From DASRWD01 sp044507975 (GTDB lineage Bacteria; Deinococcota; Deinococci; Deinococcales; Trueperaceae), in NCBI GenBank assembly GCA_044507975.1, contig JBIQIQ010000056.1, forward strand, positions 1-13,888: 13,888 bases of DNA, read 5' to 3'. The notes beneath the pieces are model-generated. The model was not told where the DNA came from and ran no database searches. It worked only from the letters and a program-made list of their open reading frames with translations. Shown here piece after piece: positions 6,518-12,549 of this stretch (position 1 is its first letter; each line of letters opens with the position of its first letter). Both the position numbers and the translations under genes were made by a program.

Positions 6518-7330
6518 TCAGGCGGCGGCGGGCGTGGCGTCGCCTTCGGCCTGCGCCTGCGCCTCGGCCCAGACGCGGCGCGCCTCGGCGTCGGTCAGGT
6601 CGGCGAGGTCCTCCACGCGCCTGCCGACGACCTCGCTGGCGAACGCCTCGTGACGGCGGCGGTTGACGCCGCAGCTGAGGAGCGCCTTGTGCATGCCGCC
6701 GGCGCGCTGGGGGCCGATGCCGCCCTCGGCGCCGCCGACGACCGTGGCCCGCTGCAGGCCGAGCTGCTGCTCCAGGGCCTGCAGCATCATGTCGCGGTCG
6801 ACCCGCTGGGGGCCCTTGGTCGTGCGCGGCGCGCGCGACTGGGGCCGCTCGTCCACCCTGGCCACCGCGGAGCGCTGAGGCGCCGGCGAGCGGGGCGGGG
6901 TGGGGTCGAGGATCAGCTGACGCTTGCCGGCGTCGTAGTCCACCCACTTCGCATCGAGCGAGTAGAGGTAGCGGCCGAGACCGAACTTGGCGCAGGCGCG
7001 CTTGAAGGCTTGGGCTTCGGCGGCCGTGCCCGCGACGGCCTCGGGCCCGTCGCCGCTCTCGCCGGTGCTGCTGCGGGTGACCCCGTGGATGGTGAGGCGA
7101 CAGATGATGCGGGTGTCGCCCCACGGCTCGAACTCGACTTCCCAGCCTCCTGGCACGAGCGCGTTGAGCCTGTCTTCGTAGACGCGTGGGTCGGCGTAAG
7201 GCAGCGCCTGGGCGCGGGTCTTGTCCTTGCTTATGGCCCCGGCGCGGTACTTGATCTCGCTCTCGTCGAAGGGCTGGGATAGCGCTGTGGTCAGTTCTGT
7301 CCAGTCGATCTGCGTTGCGGTCTGTGTCAT
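6518..7330 (-). CDS. ddrA: DdrA-like Rad52/Rad22-family single-strand annealing protein
   Basis: A 270-residue protein of the Rad52/Rad22/DdrA group, which binds single-stranded DNA 3' ends and protects or anneals them during double-strand break repair. The N-terminal annealing domain (about residues 14-140) shows family-typical YADPRVYEDRLNALVPGGWE (45-64), RIICRLTIHG (74-83) and AEAQAFKRACAKFGLGRYLY (104-123). A Pro/Arg-rich linker (about 143-180) follows. The C-terminal helical tail (about 212-260) has NRRRHEAFASEVVGR and LTDAEARRVW, a pattern that recurs at the ends of other single-strand DNA proteins. Deinococcus radiodurans DdrA is about 208 residues, so this version is longer. GAAGGG lies 9 nt before the ATG and a perfect TATAAT about 41 nt before it. 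The symbol is by homology and context; a more distant Rad52-like paralogue is possible. Confidence 0.85.
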   Translation of the reverse strand: MTQTATQIDWTELTTALSQPFDESEIKYRAGAISKDKTRAQALPYADPRVYEDRLNALVPGGWEVEFEPWGDTRIICRLTIHGVTRSSTGESGDGPEAVAGTAAEAQAFKRACAKFGLGRYLYSLDAKWVDYDAGKRQLILDPTPPRSPAPQRSAVARVDERPQSRAPRTTKGPQRVDRDMMLQALEQQLGLQRATVVGGAEGGIGPQRAGGMHKALLSCGVNRRRHEAFASEVVGRRVEDLADLTDAEARRVWAEAQAQAEGDATPAAA

Positions 7331-7371
7331 AACCGTAGACCCTTCTATGCCCCTCTTTAAGGCACCTGAAT

Positions 7372-7377
7372 ATTATA
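7372..7377 (-). promoter_or_regulatory. -10 box of the ddrA-like gene
   Basis: A perfect TATAAT on the minus strand in an unusually AT-rich patch implies a leader of roughly 35 nt carrying GAAGGG as Shine-Dalgarno site. No -35 match is found at 16-18 nt, so an activator or alternative sigma factor may be needed. A single TGACAT half-site (7410-7415) lies further upstream, but no full damage-response palindrome does. Confidence 0.55.
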
Positions 7378-7457
7378 GGTAGACAGGTCGGTAAGCGCGG
7401 TGCGCGCGGTGACATTTCGGGGCTGTAAGGCTGGGTCGCTGCGGCGGCCATGACACG

Positions 7458-7486
7458 GCGACCCCGGCCCTCAGGGCCGGGGTCGC
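7458..7486 (-). terminator. GC hairpin downstream of the DUF892 gene
   Basis: A 13-bp perfect stem (GCGACCCCGGCCC and its complement) with a 3-nt loop lies 36 nt after the DUF892 stop codon. The stem core GACCCCGGC is shared with the terminator at 6462-6489. No T-run follows on either strand, so termination efficiency is uncertain. Confidence 0.6.
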
Positions 7487-7521
7487 GACAGCTTCGGGAG
7501 AGGCTTGGGTTCAGCCGACGC

Positions 7522-8013
7522 TCAGGCAGCCGCCCGCTCGTTCACGCCGCCCTCGGCGATCTGGGTGAGCTTCTTGTCGGCCTCGCCCTCCTCGTCGAGC
7601 GTCATCTGCAGCGTGCTCGCGGCGTCGTCGTGGCCGAGCTCCTTGGCCAGGGCCACCGCAGTGCCGTACGCGGCGATCTCGTAGTGCTCGATGCGCTGCG
7701 CGGCGCCGATGAGGGCCACGTCGAGGGCCTCGCTGGGCTCGTTCTCCTTGATCAGGCCGTCGCCCTCGGCGATCAGGCCTTCCATGCCCTCGCACTTGTG
7801 GCCGTTGATGCCGATGCCCAGGGCCTTGCCGACCTCCTCGAGCCGGCGCACCTGCTCCTTGGTGATCTCGAGGTGCTCCTCGAACGCCATCCGGAGCCGG
7901 TCGCTGGTAGCGGCCTTGGCCATCTTGGGCATGGCCTTCACCAGCATCCTCTCGGCGCTGTACAGGTCCTTGATCTCGTGGGCGAGCACGTCCTTGAGTT
8001 CGTTCAACTGCAT
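7522..8013 (-). CDS. DUF892 (YciF/YciE-type) ferritin-like protein
   Basis: A 163-residue four-helix-bundle protein of the DUF892 family, ferritin-like and often induced by general stress in other bacteria; the biochemical role is unresolved. Helix 1 begins ELKDVLAHEIKDLYSAERML (residues 5-24). Helix 2 carries EEHLEITKEQVRRLEEV (45-61), helix 3 AAQRIEHYEIAAYGT (104-118), and helix 4 LDEEGEADKKL (139-149). The Glu/His residues of these helices (Glu21, Glu46, His47, Glu109, His110, Glu112, Glu142) are candidate di-metal ligands. A GAGGAGG sequence 7 nt before the ATG (8020-8026) is a strong Shine-Dalgarno site and fixes the start. It diverges from the MerR-like gene across a 143-nt gap and lies upstream of the ddrA-like gene on the same strand, but with a hairpin between them. 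Confidence 0.92.
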   Translation of the reverse strand: MQLNELKDVLAHEIKDLYSAERMLVKAMPKMAKAATSDRLRMAFEEHLEITKEQVRRLEEVGKALGIGINGHKCEGMEGLIAEGDGLIKENEPSEALDVALIGAAQRIEHYEIAAYGTAVALAKELGHDDAASTLQMTLDEEGEADKKLTQIAEGGVNERAAA

Positions 8014-8115
8014 GGCGAACCTCCTCGGTCAGGCCCTCACTGTGCCCGTAGCGGCAGGGGGGTTGATTACCGGCCCGTGAGAAGGCTGCGAAGCGTAACG
8101 ATTGACGGCTGGTGC

Positions 8116-8149
8116 TGTCATTGACAATGGAACTTGTAACACTTAGCAT
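8116..8149 (+). promoter_or_regulatory. Promoter of the MerR-like/VWA-macro cluster with TGTCATTGACA palindrome
   Basis: TTGACA (8121-8126, perfect -35), a 17-nt spacer and TAGCAT (8144-8149, -10 with 4 of 6 matches) end 7 nt before the ATG at 8157, so the transcript is probably leaderless. The -35 lies inside the perfect 11-bp palindrome TGTCATTGACA (8116-8126). This equals the centre of the published Deinococcus radiation/desiccation response motif TTATGTCATTGACATAA; of all 17 positions 12 match. A repressor there would block polymerase. Whether this organism has DdrO/IrrE cannot be seen here. Confidence 0.65.
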
Positions 8150-8156
8150 CGAGGCG

Positions 8157-8861
8157 ATGAGCGCCGAGCTGTTCAGCCTTCGCGAGGGCGCCTGGCCGCT
8201 CGACGACCTCGTCGAGCACGCCAACCGGCTGCTGCCCTCGGTCCTCCCCAAGGAGGCTGCCGGGCGCGCCGCCGACGCCGTCAACCAGCGCCTGGTGCGC
8301 CACTACACGACCCAGGGCCTCCTCGACGAGCCCCTCAAGGAGGGGCGCGAGGCCCGCTACCTCTACCGCCACCTGCTGCAGCTGATGGCTTTGCGCCGGC
8401 TGCTGGCCGAGGGCTTCTCCAGCGCCGTGGTCGGCAGGGTCTTGGCGGGCCGGAGCGAAGGCGAACTCGAGGAGCTGCTGTCAGGGCGCCTGCGCGTCGA
8501 GCTGGTCCCTGAGCAGGGAGCGGCGAGCGACAGGGCCGAGTTCCTGAGGCGCGTGCGCGAGCGCGCAGGTCTCGAGAGCAGCACCGCGAGCGCGCTCGTG
8601 GTCGGCTTGCCCTCCGCGCCTCCCGCCGCGCCGAGCGGCCCGGCGCCGCGTCGTCTCGAACGCACCCCGGCGGCCCCCGCCCCCTACGCCGGCCCCTTCC
8701 ACGAGAGCGCCTGGACGCGGCTCGAGGTGCTCGACGGTCTCGAGCTCATGGTCCGGAGCGACTTCAAGCTCCCCGATACGCGGCTCGGCGACGCCGAGCT
8801 CGTGCAGCTCCTCAAGGTCACGCTCCTCCACCTGGAGCAGAAGCAGCGGGGGAAGCCATGA
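8157..8861 (+). CDS. Atypical MerR-like transcriptional regulator
   Basis: A 234-residue predicted DNA-binding protein. Residues about 12-110 fit a divergent MerR winged helix: LVRHYTTQGLLDEPLKEGREARYLYRHLLQLMALRRLLAEGFS spans 46-88, where LVRHYTTQGLL corresponds to the RYYxxxGLL of MerR proteins. The segment before it is not a standard MerR helix-turn-helix. A Pro/Ala-rich linker (about 150-182) leads to a C-terminal domain (about 184-230, WTRLEVLDGLELMVRSDF, then VQLLKVTLLHLEQKQ) I do not recognise; it lacks the cysteines of metal-sensing MerR proteins. Upstream in-frame starts exist at 8112 and 8127, but 8157 is chosen because a promoter ends 7 nt before it and the conserved part starts soon after. 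It is followed after 95 nt by the VWA-macro gene, which it probably controls. Confidence 0.75.
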   Translation: MSAELFSLREGAWPLDDLVEHANRLLPSVLPKEAAGRAADAVNQRLVRHYTTQGLLDEPLKEGREARYLYRHLLQLMALRRLLAEGFSSAVVGRVLAGRSEGELEELLSGRLRVELVPEQGAASDRAEFLRRVRERAGLESSTASALVVGLPSAPPAAPSGPAPRRLERTPAAPAPYAGPFHESAWTRLEVLDGLELMVRSDFKLPDTRLGDAELVQLLKVTLLHLEQKQRGKP

Positions 8862-8956
8862 GCCCCCTCTAGGCCCGCCGCCCGCCACCGCCTACCCGCG
8901 TTCCACGCGCTCACGCCCGTTCCGGCCCGGACAGTACCCGCGCCGAAGGAGGACCC

Positions 8957-10885
8957 ATGACCAGTCAGACCCCGTTCTCGCCACCTCGGCCCCGCCTGGC
9001 CGTCTCCACCCTCAAGCCCGCCTACCCGGTGGAAGGCGGCCGCCAGGACCTGCTCGTAGCGCTGGGGGTTGACCTCCCTGAGGTGAGCGTCGACCGGCCA
9101 CCCCTCGCCTTGGTGCTGGTGCTCGACCGCTCCGGCTCGATGAGCGGAGCGCCGCTCGAGGCCGCCAAGGCCGCCGCCGGCGCTGCGATCGAGATGCTGC
9201 TGCCCGACGATCGGGTCGGGGTGGTCGCCTACGACGACGCCGTCCGCGTCGTCGCCCCGCTCTCCCTGGCGGGCACGTCGCGGGGCGCCTTGCTGTCCGC
9301 CGTCAGGGCCATCGAGAGCGGCGGCAGCACCGCCCTCTACACGGGCTGGGCCGAGGGCCTCAGCCAGGCGATGGCGTGCCCCGTGGAGGGAGCCAGCGCC
9401 AGGGTGGTGCTGCTCTCCGACGGCCTGGCGAACGTGGGCGTCCGTGACGCGGGGACCATCGCGGCCGACGTCGCGCAGGCGGCGGCCCACGGCGTCACGA
9501 CGACCGCCATGGGCTTCGGCCGCTCCTACGACGAGGCCCTGTTGCGGGCCATGGCCGACGCCGGACAGGGCAACTACGTCTTCATCGAGGGCGAGGCGCA
9601 GGTGGTGGAGGCGTTCCAGCACGAGCTCTCCGGGCTCAGCGCGCTGCGCGGCCGCCGCGTGCGGCTCGAGCCTTCCTCCGGGATGAGCCTGGCAGCCTAC
9701 GTGCCCGGCCGCCTGCCGCGCGAGGGCGCCGGCGTGAGGCTGCCCGACCTCGTCGCCGGGCTCGAGCGCGAGATCGTCCTCACGGCGACGCTGAGGGCCG
9801 GCGCGCCCGAGCCAGTCCTCACCCTGCGCTGGGACGACCTCCTCACGGGGCAGGAGGAAGAGCTCGCGGTGGCCCTCGGCGTCCCCGCGGTGGCGGCCGA
9901 GGAGTACGAGCGCCTGCCCATCGACCGCACCGTCGCCGCCCAGCTCGCGCTGGCGCGGATCGCCGAGGCGAAGCTGAGGCTCGCCGACGCCGCGCGCCTC
10001 GGCGACCTCGCCGGCGCCACCGCCCTCCTCGTCGAGCTGCAGGCCGCGGTCGCGGCCCTACCGCCGGGCGACGAGCGGAAGGCGGAGGAGACCGAGCTCC
10101 GCAGGCTCAGGGGCCTGACTGAGCGCCGCGAGATGGACCTGACTTCCCGCCATGCCGAGAAGCACGCCCGCGACCGGATGTACGGGGCCTCGGACGCCAA
10201 GCGCGCCATGCAGTTCGCCATGGAGCGGGACCTCCACGCCAAGAAGCTCGCCGCCGCGGCACCGCCCGCGCCCGTCCACGGCCAGAGCAGGGCTGGAGGT
10301 GCGGCTCCCCGGCCGCTCGCACGGCGCGAGCTGAGAGGGCCGGCCGGCGCGACGCGCGCCCTCGTGATGCTCGGCGACATCACCGACCAGGCGGTCGACG
10401 TGATCGTCAACTCGACCAACCGGAACATGTTCGGCAACACGGGCGTCGACGGCGCCATCCACCGGCGCGGCGGCCCGGACCTGACGCTGGCGGCGCGCGG
10501 GCTCAGGGGCCTCGGCTACGGCGAGGCCGCCTTCACGCCCGCCTTCCGCCTGCCCGCCCGCTACGTCGTCCACGCCGTCGCGACGCCGTGGCAGGGCGGG
10601 GAGCACGGGGAGCTCGACGTGCTCGCGCAGGCGTACCGCTCGGCGCTCGCGCTGGCGGCACAGCTCGGTGCCCGCACGCTGGCCGTGCCGGCGATCGGCA
10701 CCGGCAGCTTCGGCGTCCCCGCCACCGCGGCGGCGACCGTCGCGGTCGAGGCGCTGGCGCAGGCCGTCGCTGGCGGGGCCGCGTTCGAGGAGGTGCGCTT
10801 CGTGATCCTCCTGCCAGGCGTCGCCGACGCGTTCGCGGCCGCCCTGACCTCCCGGAGGGAAGGCTCCCCGCATGTGGTGAACTAG
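8957..10885 (+). CDS. von Willebrand factor A domain-macro domain fusion protein
   Basis: A 642-residue protein without signal peptide or membrane segment, so probably cytoplasmic. The VWA domain (about residues 47-225) has a complete metal-ion-dependent adhesion site: DRSGS (57-61), Thr125 in GGSTALYTG and Asp155 in LSDG. A beta-rich part (about 230-315) and a charged helical region (about 320-430) follow, then a Pro/Ala linker. The C-terminal macro domain (about 467-635) shows GDIT (473-476), VNSTN (484-488), GNTGVDGAIH (493-502) and PAIGTGSFGVP (578-588). Macro domains bind ADP-ribose and some remove it from proteins or nucleic acids. Asn485 and Asp498 of the binding pocket are kept, but the usual GGGG loop reads GNTG. 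AAGGAGG lies 4 nt before the ATG. Domains are clear; the substrate and joint role are unknown. Confidence 0.9.
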   Translation: MTSQTPFSPPRPRLAVSTLKPAYPVEGGRQDLLVALGVDLPEVSVDRPPLALVLVLDRSGSMSGAPLEAAKAAAGAAIEMLLPDDRVGVVAYDDAVRVVAPLSLAGTSRGALLSAVRAIESGGSTALYTGWAEGLSQAMACPVEGASARVVLLSDGLANVGVRDAGTIAADVAQAAAHGVTTTAMGFGRSYDEALLRAMADAGQGNYVFIEGEAQVVEAFQHELSGLSALRGRRVRLEPSSGMSLAAYVPGRLPREGAGVRLPDLVAGLEREIVLTATLRAGAPEPVLTLRWDDLLTGQEEELAVALGVPAVAAEEYERLPIDRTVAAQLALARIAEAKLRLADAARLGDLAGATALLVELQAAVAALPPGDERKAEETELRRLRGLTERREMDLTSRHAEKHARDRMYGASDAKRAMQFAMERDLHAKKLAAAAPPAPVHGQSRAGGAAPRPLARRELRGPAGATRALVMLGDITDQAVDVIVNSTNRNMFGNTGVDGAIHRRGGPDLTLAARGLRGLGYGEAAFTPAFRLPARYVVHAVATPWQGGEHGELDVLAQAYRSALALAAQLGARTLAVPAIGTGSFGVPATAAATVAVEALAQAVAGGAAFEEVRFVILLPGVADAFAAALTSRREGSPHVVN

Positions 10886-10890
10886 GCATC

Positions 10891-12168
10891 ATGCGCAGCG
10901 TCACCGCCTCAGAGGCAGCCGGGGCCGTCAGGTCGGGCGACAGCGTCTTCGTTCACAGCGTCGCCGCGGCGCCACAGCGGCTCGTCGCGGCCCTGGCCGC
11001 CCGCGCGTTCGAGCTGAGGGGCGTCGACGTGTACCAGCTCCACACGGAGGGCGCCGCGCCTTACGCGGAGGAGGGGATGGAGAGGAGCTTCCGCGTCAAC
11101 GCTCTCTTCGTCGGCCCCAACGTGCGGGAGGCGGTCGCCCGCGGCAACGGCGACTACGTGCCCGTGTTCCTCAGCGAGGTCCCGACGCTGTTCCGCAGCG
11201 GGAGGATCCCGTTGGACGTGGCCTTGATCCACGTGTCGCCGCCCGACAAGCACGGCTACTGCTCGCTCGGCACCTCGGTCGACGCCACCCGCGCCGCCGT
11301 GCAGTCGGCCCGGACGGTCGTCGCGCAGGTCAACCCGAACATGCCGCGCACGCACGGCGACAGCCTCATCCACTCCTCGCGCATCGACCTGGCCGTCGAG
11401 GTCGACGACCAGCTGCCCGATGTGCACCCGCCGGCGATCGGTGAGCTGGAGCGCGGCATCGGCCGGCACGTCGCCTCGCTGATCGAGGACGGCTCGACGC
11501 TGCAGCTCGGCATCGGCGGCATCGCCGCAGCGGTGCTGGCGGCCCTCGACGGCCACCAAGACCTGGGCATACACACGGAGATGTTCTCCGACGGCGTCGT
11601 CGACCTGGTCGAGCGCGGCGTGATCACCGGCGTCAGGAAGCGCACCCACCCCGGCAAGATCGTCGCGACGTTCGTCATGGGAACGCGCCGGCTCTACGAC
11701 TTCGTCGACGACAACCCCGAGGTCGTGCTCCTCGACGTCGCGTACACGAACGACACGGCCGTCATCCGCCGCAACCCGCGCTTCGTGGCGATCAACAGCG
11801 CCATCGAGATCGACCTGACGGGGCAGGTCAGCGCCGACTCGATCGGGACCTACATGTACTCGGGCGTCGGCGGGCAGATGGACTTCATCCGCGGCGCCTC
11901 GCTCTCCGAGGGAGGCAAGCCGATCATCGCTCTGCCGTCTGTCACGAGCCGCGGCGAGACGCGCATCGTTCCCACCCTCAAGGTGGGAGCCGGCGTCGTG
12001 ACGACGAGGGCCCACGTCCACTACGTGGTGACCGAGCACGGCGTCGCCGACCTCTACGGGAAGAACCTCAGGCAGAGGGCGAGGGCGCTGATCAACGTCG
12101 CGCACCCGGGCCATCGTGAGGCGCTCGAGCGAGCCGCGGCCGAGCGCTTCCGGTGGCTGCCGGCCTGA
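10891..12168 (+). CDS. Acetyl-CoA hydrolase/CoA-transferase family protein (Cat2/4-hydroxybutyrate CoA-transferase-like)
   Basis: A 425-residue cytoplasmic class I CoA-transferase, of the usual length for the Cat2/Ach1 group. Such enzymes hydrolyse acetyl-CoA or move CoA between acetate and other acids. Seen: VSPPDKHGYCSLGTSVD (115-131), QLGIGG (205-210), and HTEMFSDG (228-235). By family analogy Glu230 is the residue that forms the glutamyl-CoA thioester. VGGQMDFIRGA follows later, and HYVVTEHGVADLYGKNLRQRA closes the active site. The acceptor acid cannot be told from sequence. The ATG is only 5 nt after the stop of the VWA-macro gene and lacks a good Shine-Dalgarno site, which points to coupled translation from the same mRNA. 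No other acyl-CoA gene lies in the window, so the pathway context is missing. Confidence 0.93.
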   Translation: MRSVTASEAAGAVRSGDSVFVHSVAAAPQRLVAALAARAFELRGVDVYQLHTEGAAPYAEEGMERSFRVNALFVGPNVREAVARGNGDYVPVFLSEVPTLFRSGRIPLDVALIHVSPPDKHGYCSLGTSVDATRAAVQSARTVVAQVNPNMPRTHGDSLIHSSRIDLAVEVDDQLPDVHPPAIGELERGIGRHVASLIEDGSTLQLGIGGIAAAVLAALDGHQDLGIHTEMFSDGVVDLVERGVITGVRKRTHPGKIVATFVMGTRRLYDFVDDNPEVVLLDVAYTNDTAVIRRNPRFVAINSAIEIDLTGQVSADSIGTYMYSGVGGQMDFIRGASLSEGGKPIIALPSVTSRGETRIVPTLKVGAGVVTTRAHVHYVVTEHGVADLYGKNLRQRARALINVAHPGHREALERAAAERFRWLPA

Positions 12169-12222
12169 GCTGGGGCCTCCATCTGGTGGTCCGCGGCCGA
12201 CCCGTCGTGCCTCGTGGACCGG

Positions 12223-12483
12223 CTAGGCCACCCTGGCCCTCCGCTCGATCTCCGCGAGGACGGCATCGAGCTCGAACTCGTCGGGCTTGCGGTAGACGAC
12301 CTCGTCGCCGACGCTGATGACGAACACCCCGTTCGCGCCCGTCTTGAGCTTCACGCCCTCCACGCGCTCGCCGAAGCGCTCGAGGATGCTCCTCTGCACG
12401 TCCATCGCGCGCGGCAGATGGCCGCAAGGGACGCAGTACTCGATCTGGACGGTGGGCTTGGTCGTGACATCGGTGGCGTTCAT
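12223..12483 (-). CDS. Rdx-family (SelW/SelT/SelH-like) thioredoxin-fold protein
   Basis: An 86-residue protein of the Rdx family, bacterial relatives of selenoprotein W with a thioredoxin-like fold and a presumed redox role. The family CxxC site appears as YCVPCGHLPRAMD near the N-terminus (Cys17 and Cys20). It is followed by a helix, KLKTGANGVFVISVGDEVVYRK, and a C-terminal helix, as in SelW-like proteins. Selenocysteine is not used. A GTG at 12510 is in frame, but the ATG at 12483 is preferred since TGTAAT, a good -10 hexamer, ends 6 nt before it. It lies 64 nt downstream of ftsH on the same strand and converges tail to tail with the CoA-transferase gene. Small size and few invariant residues limit certainty about function. 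Confidence 0.85.
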   Translation of the reverse strand: MNATDVTTKPTVQIEYCVPCGHLPRAMDVQRSILERFGERVEGVKLKTGANGVFVISVGDEVVYRKPDEFELDAVLAEIERRARVA

Positions 12484-12489
12484 GGGCCC

Positions 12490-12495
12490 ATTACA
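12490..12495 (-). promoter_or_regulatory. -10 box of the SelW-like gene, leaderless layout
   Basis: TGTAAT on the minus strand matches TATAAT at 5 of 6 positions and ends 6 nt before the ATG at 12483. No good -35 is visible. The spacing equals that seen before the thioredoxin and lipoprotein genes. Confidence 0.45.
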
Positions 12496-12511
12496 GCCCG
12501 CCCGCGCCACG

Positions 12512-12549
12512 AGGAGCGTTCAGGGCGATCACGCCTCCCAACGGCTCCT
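12512..12549 (-). other. Imperfect hairpin at the end of ftsH, possible terminator
   Basis: AGGAG and CGTT on one arm pair with AACG and CTCCT on the other with a single bulge, enclosing a small GGCG-TGAT-CGCC hairpin. It overlaps the ftsH stop codon and has no T-run after it. It could end or attenuate the ftsH transcript before the SelW-like gene. Confidence 0.3.

Noticed and set aside
7410..7415. RDRM at the ddrA-like promoter
   Set aside because: Only one TGACAT half-site is present, about 80 nt from the start; no palindrome.
8116..8126. TGTCATTGACA as a classic MerR operator
   Set aside because: MerR operators lie between -35 and -10 with a 19-20 nt spacer; here the palindrome covers the -35 and the spacer is 17 nt.
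10909..12114. Minus-strand frame of about 400 codons opposite the CoA-transferase gene
   Set aside because: Shadow of a well-conserved gene; Val/Asp/Arg-rich without structure.
12223..12483. Selenocysteine in the SelW-like protein
   Set aside because: The active site is an ordinary CVPC with no in-frame TGA in the motif.
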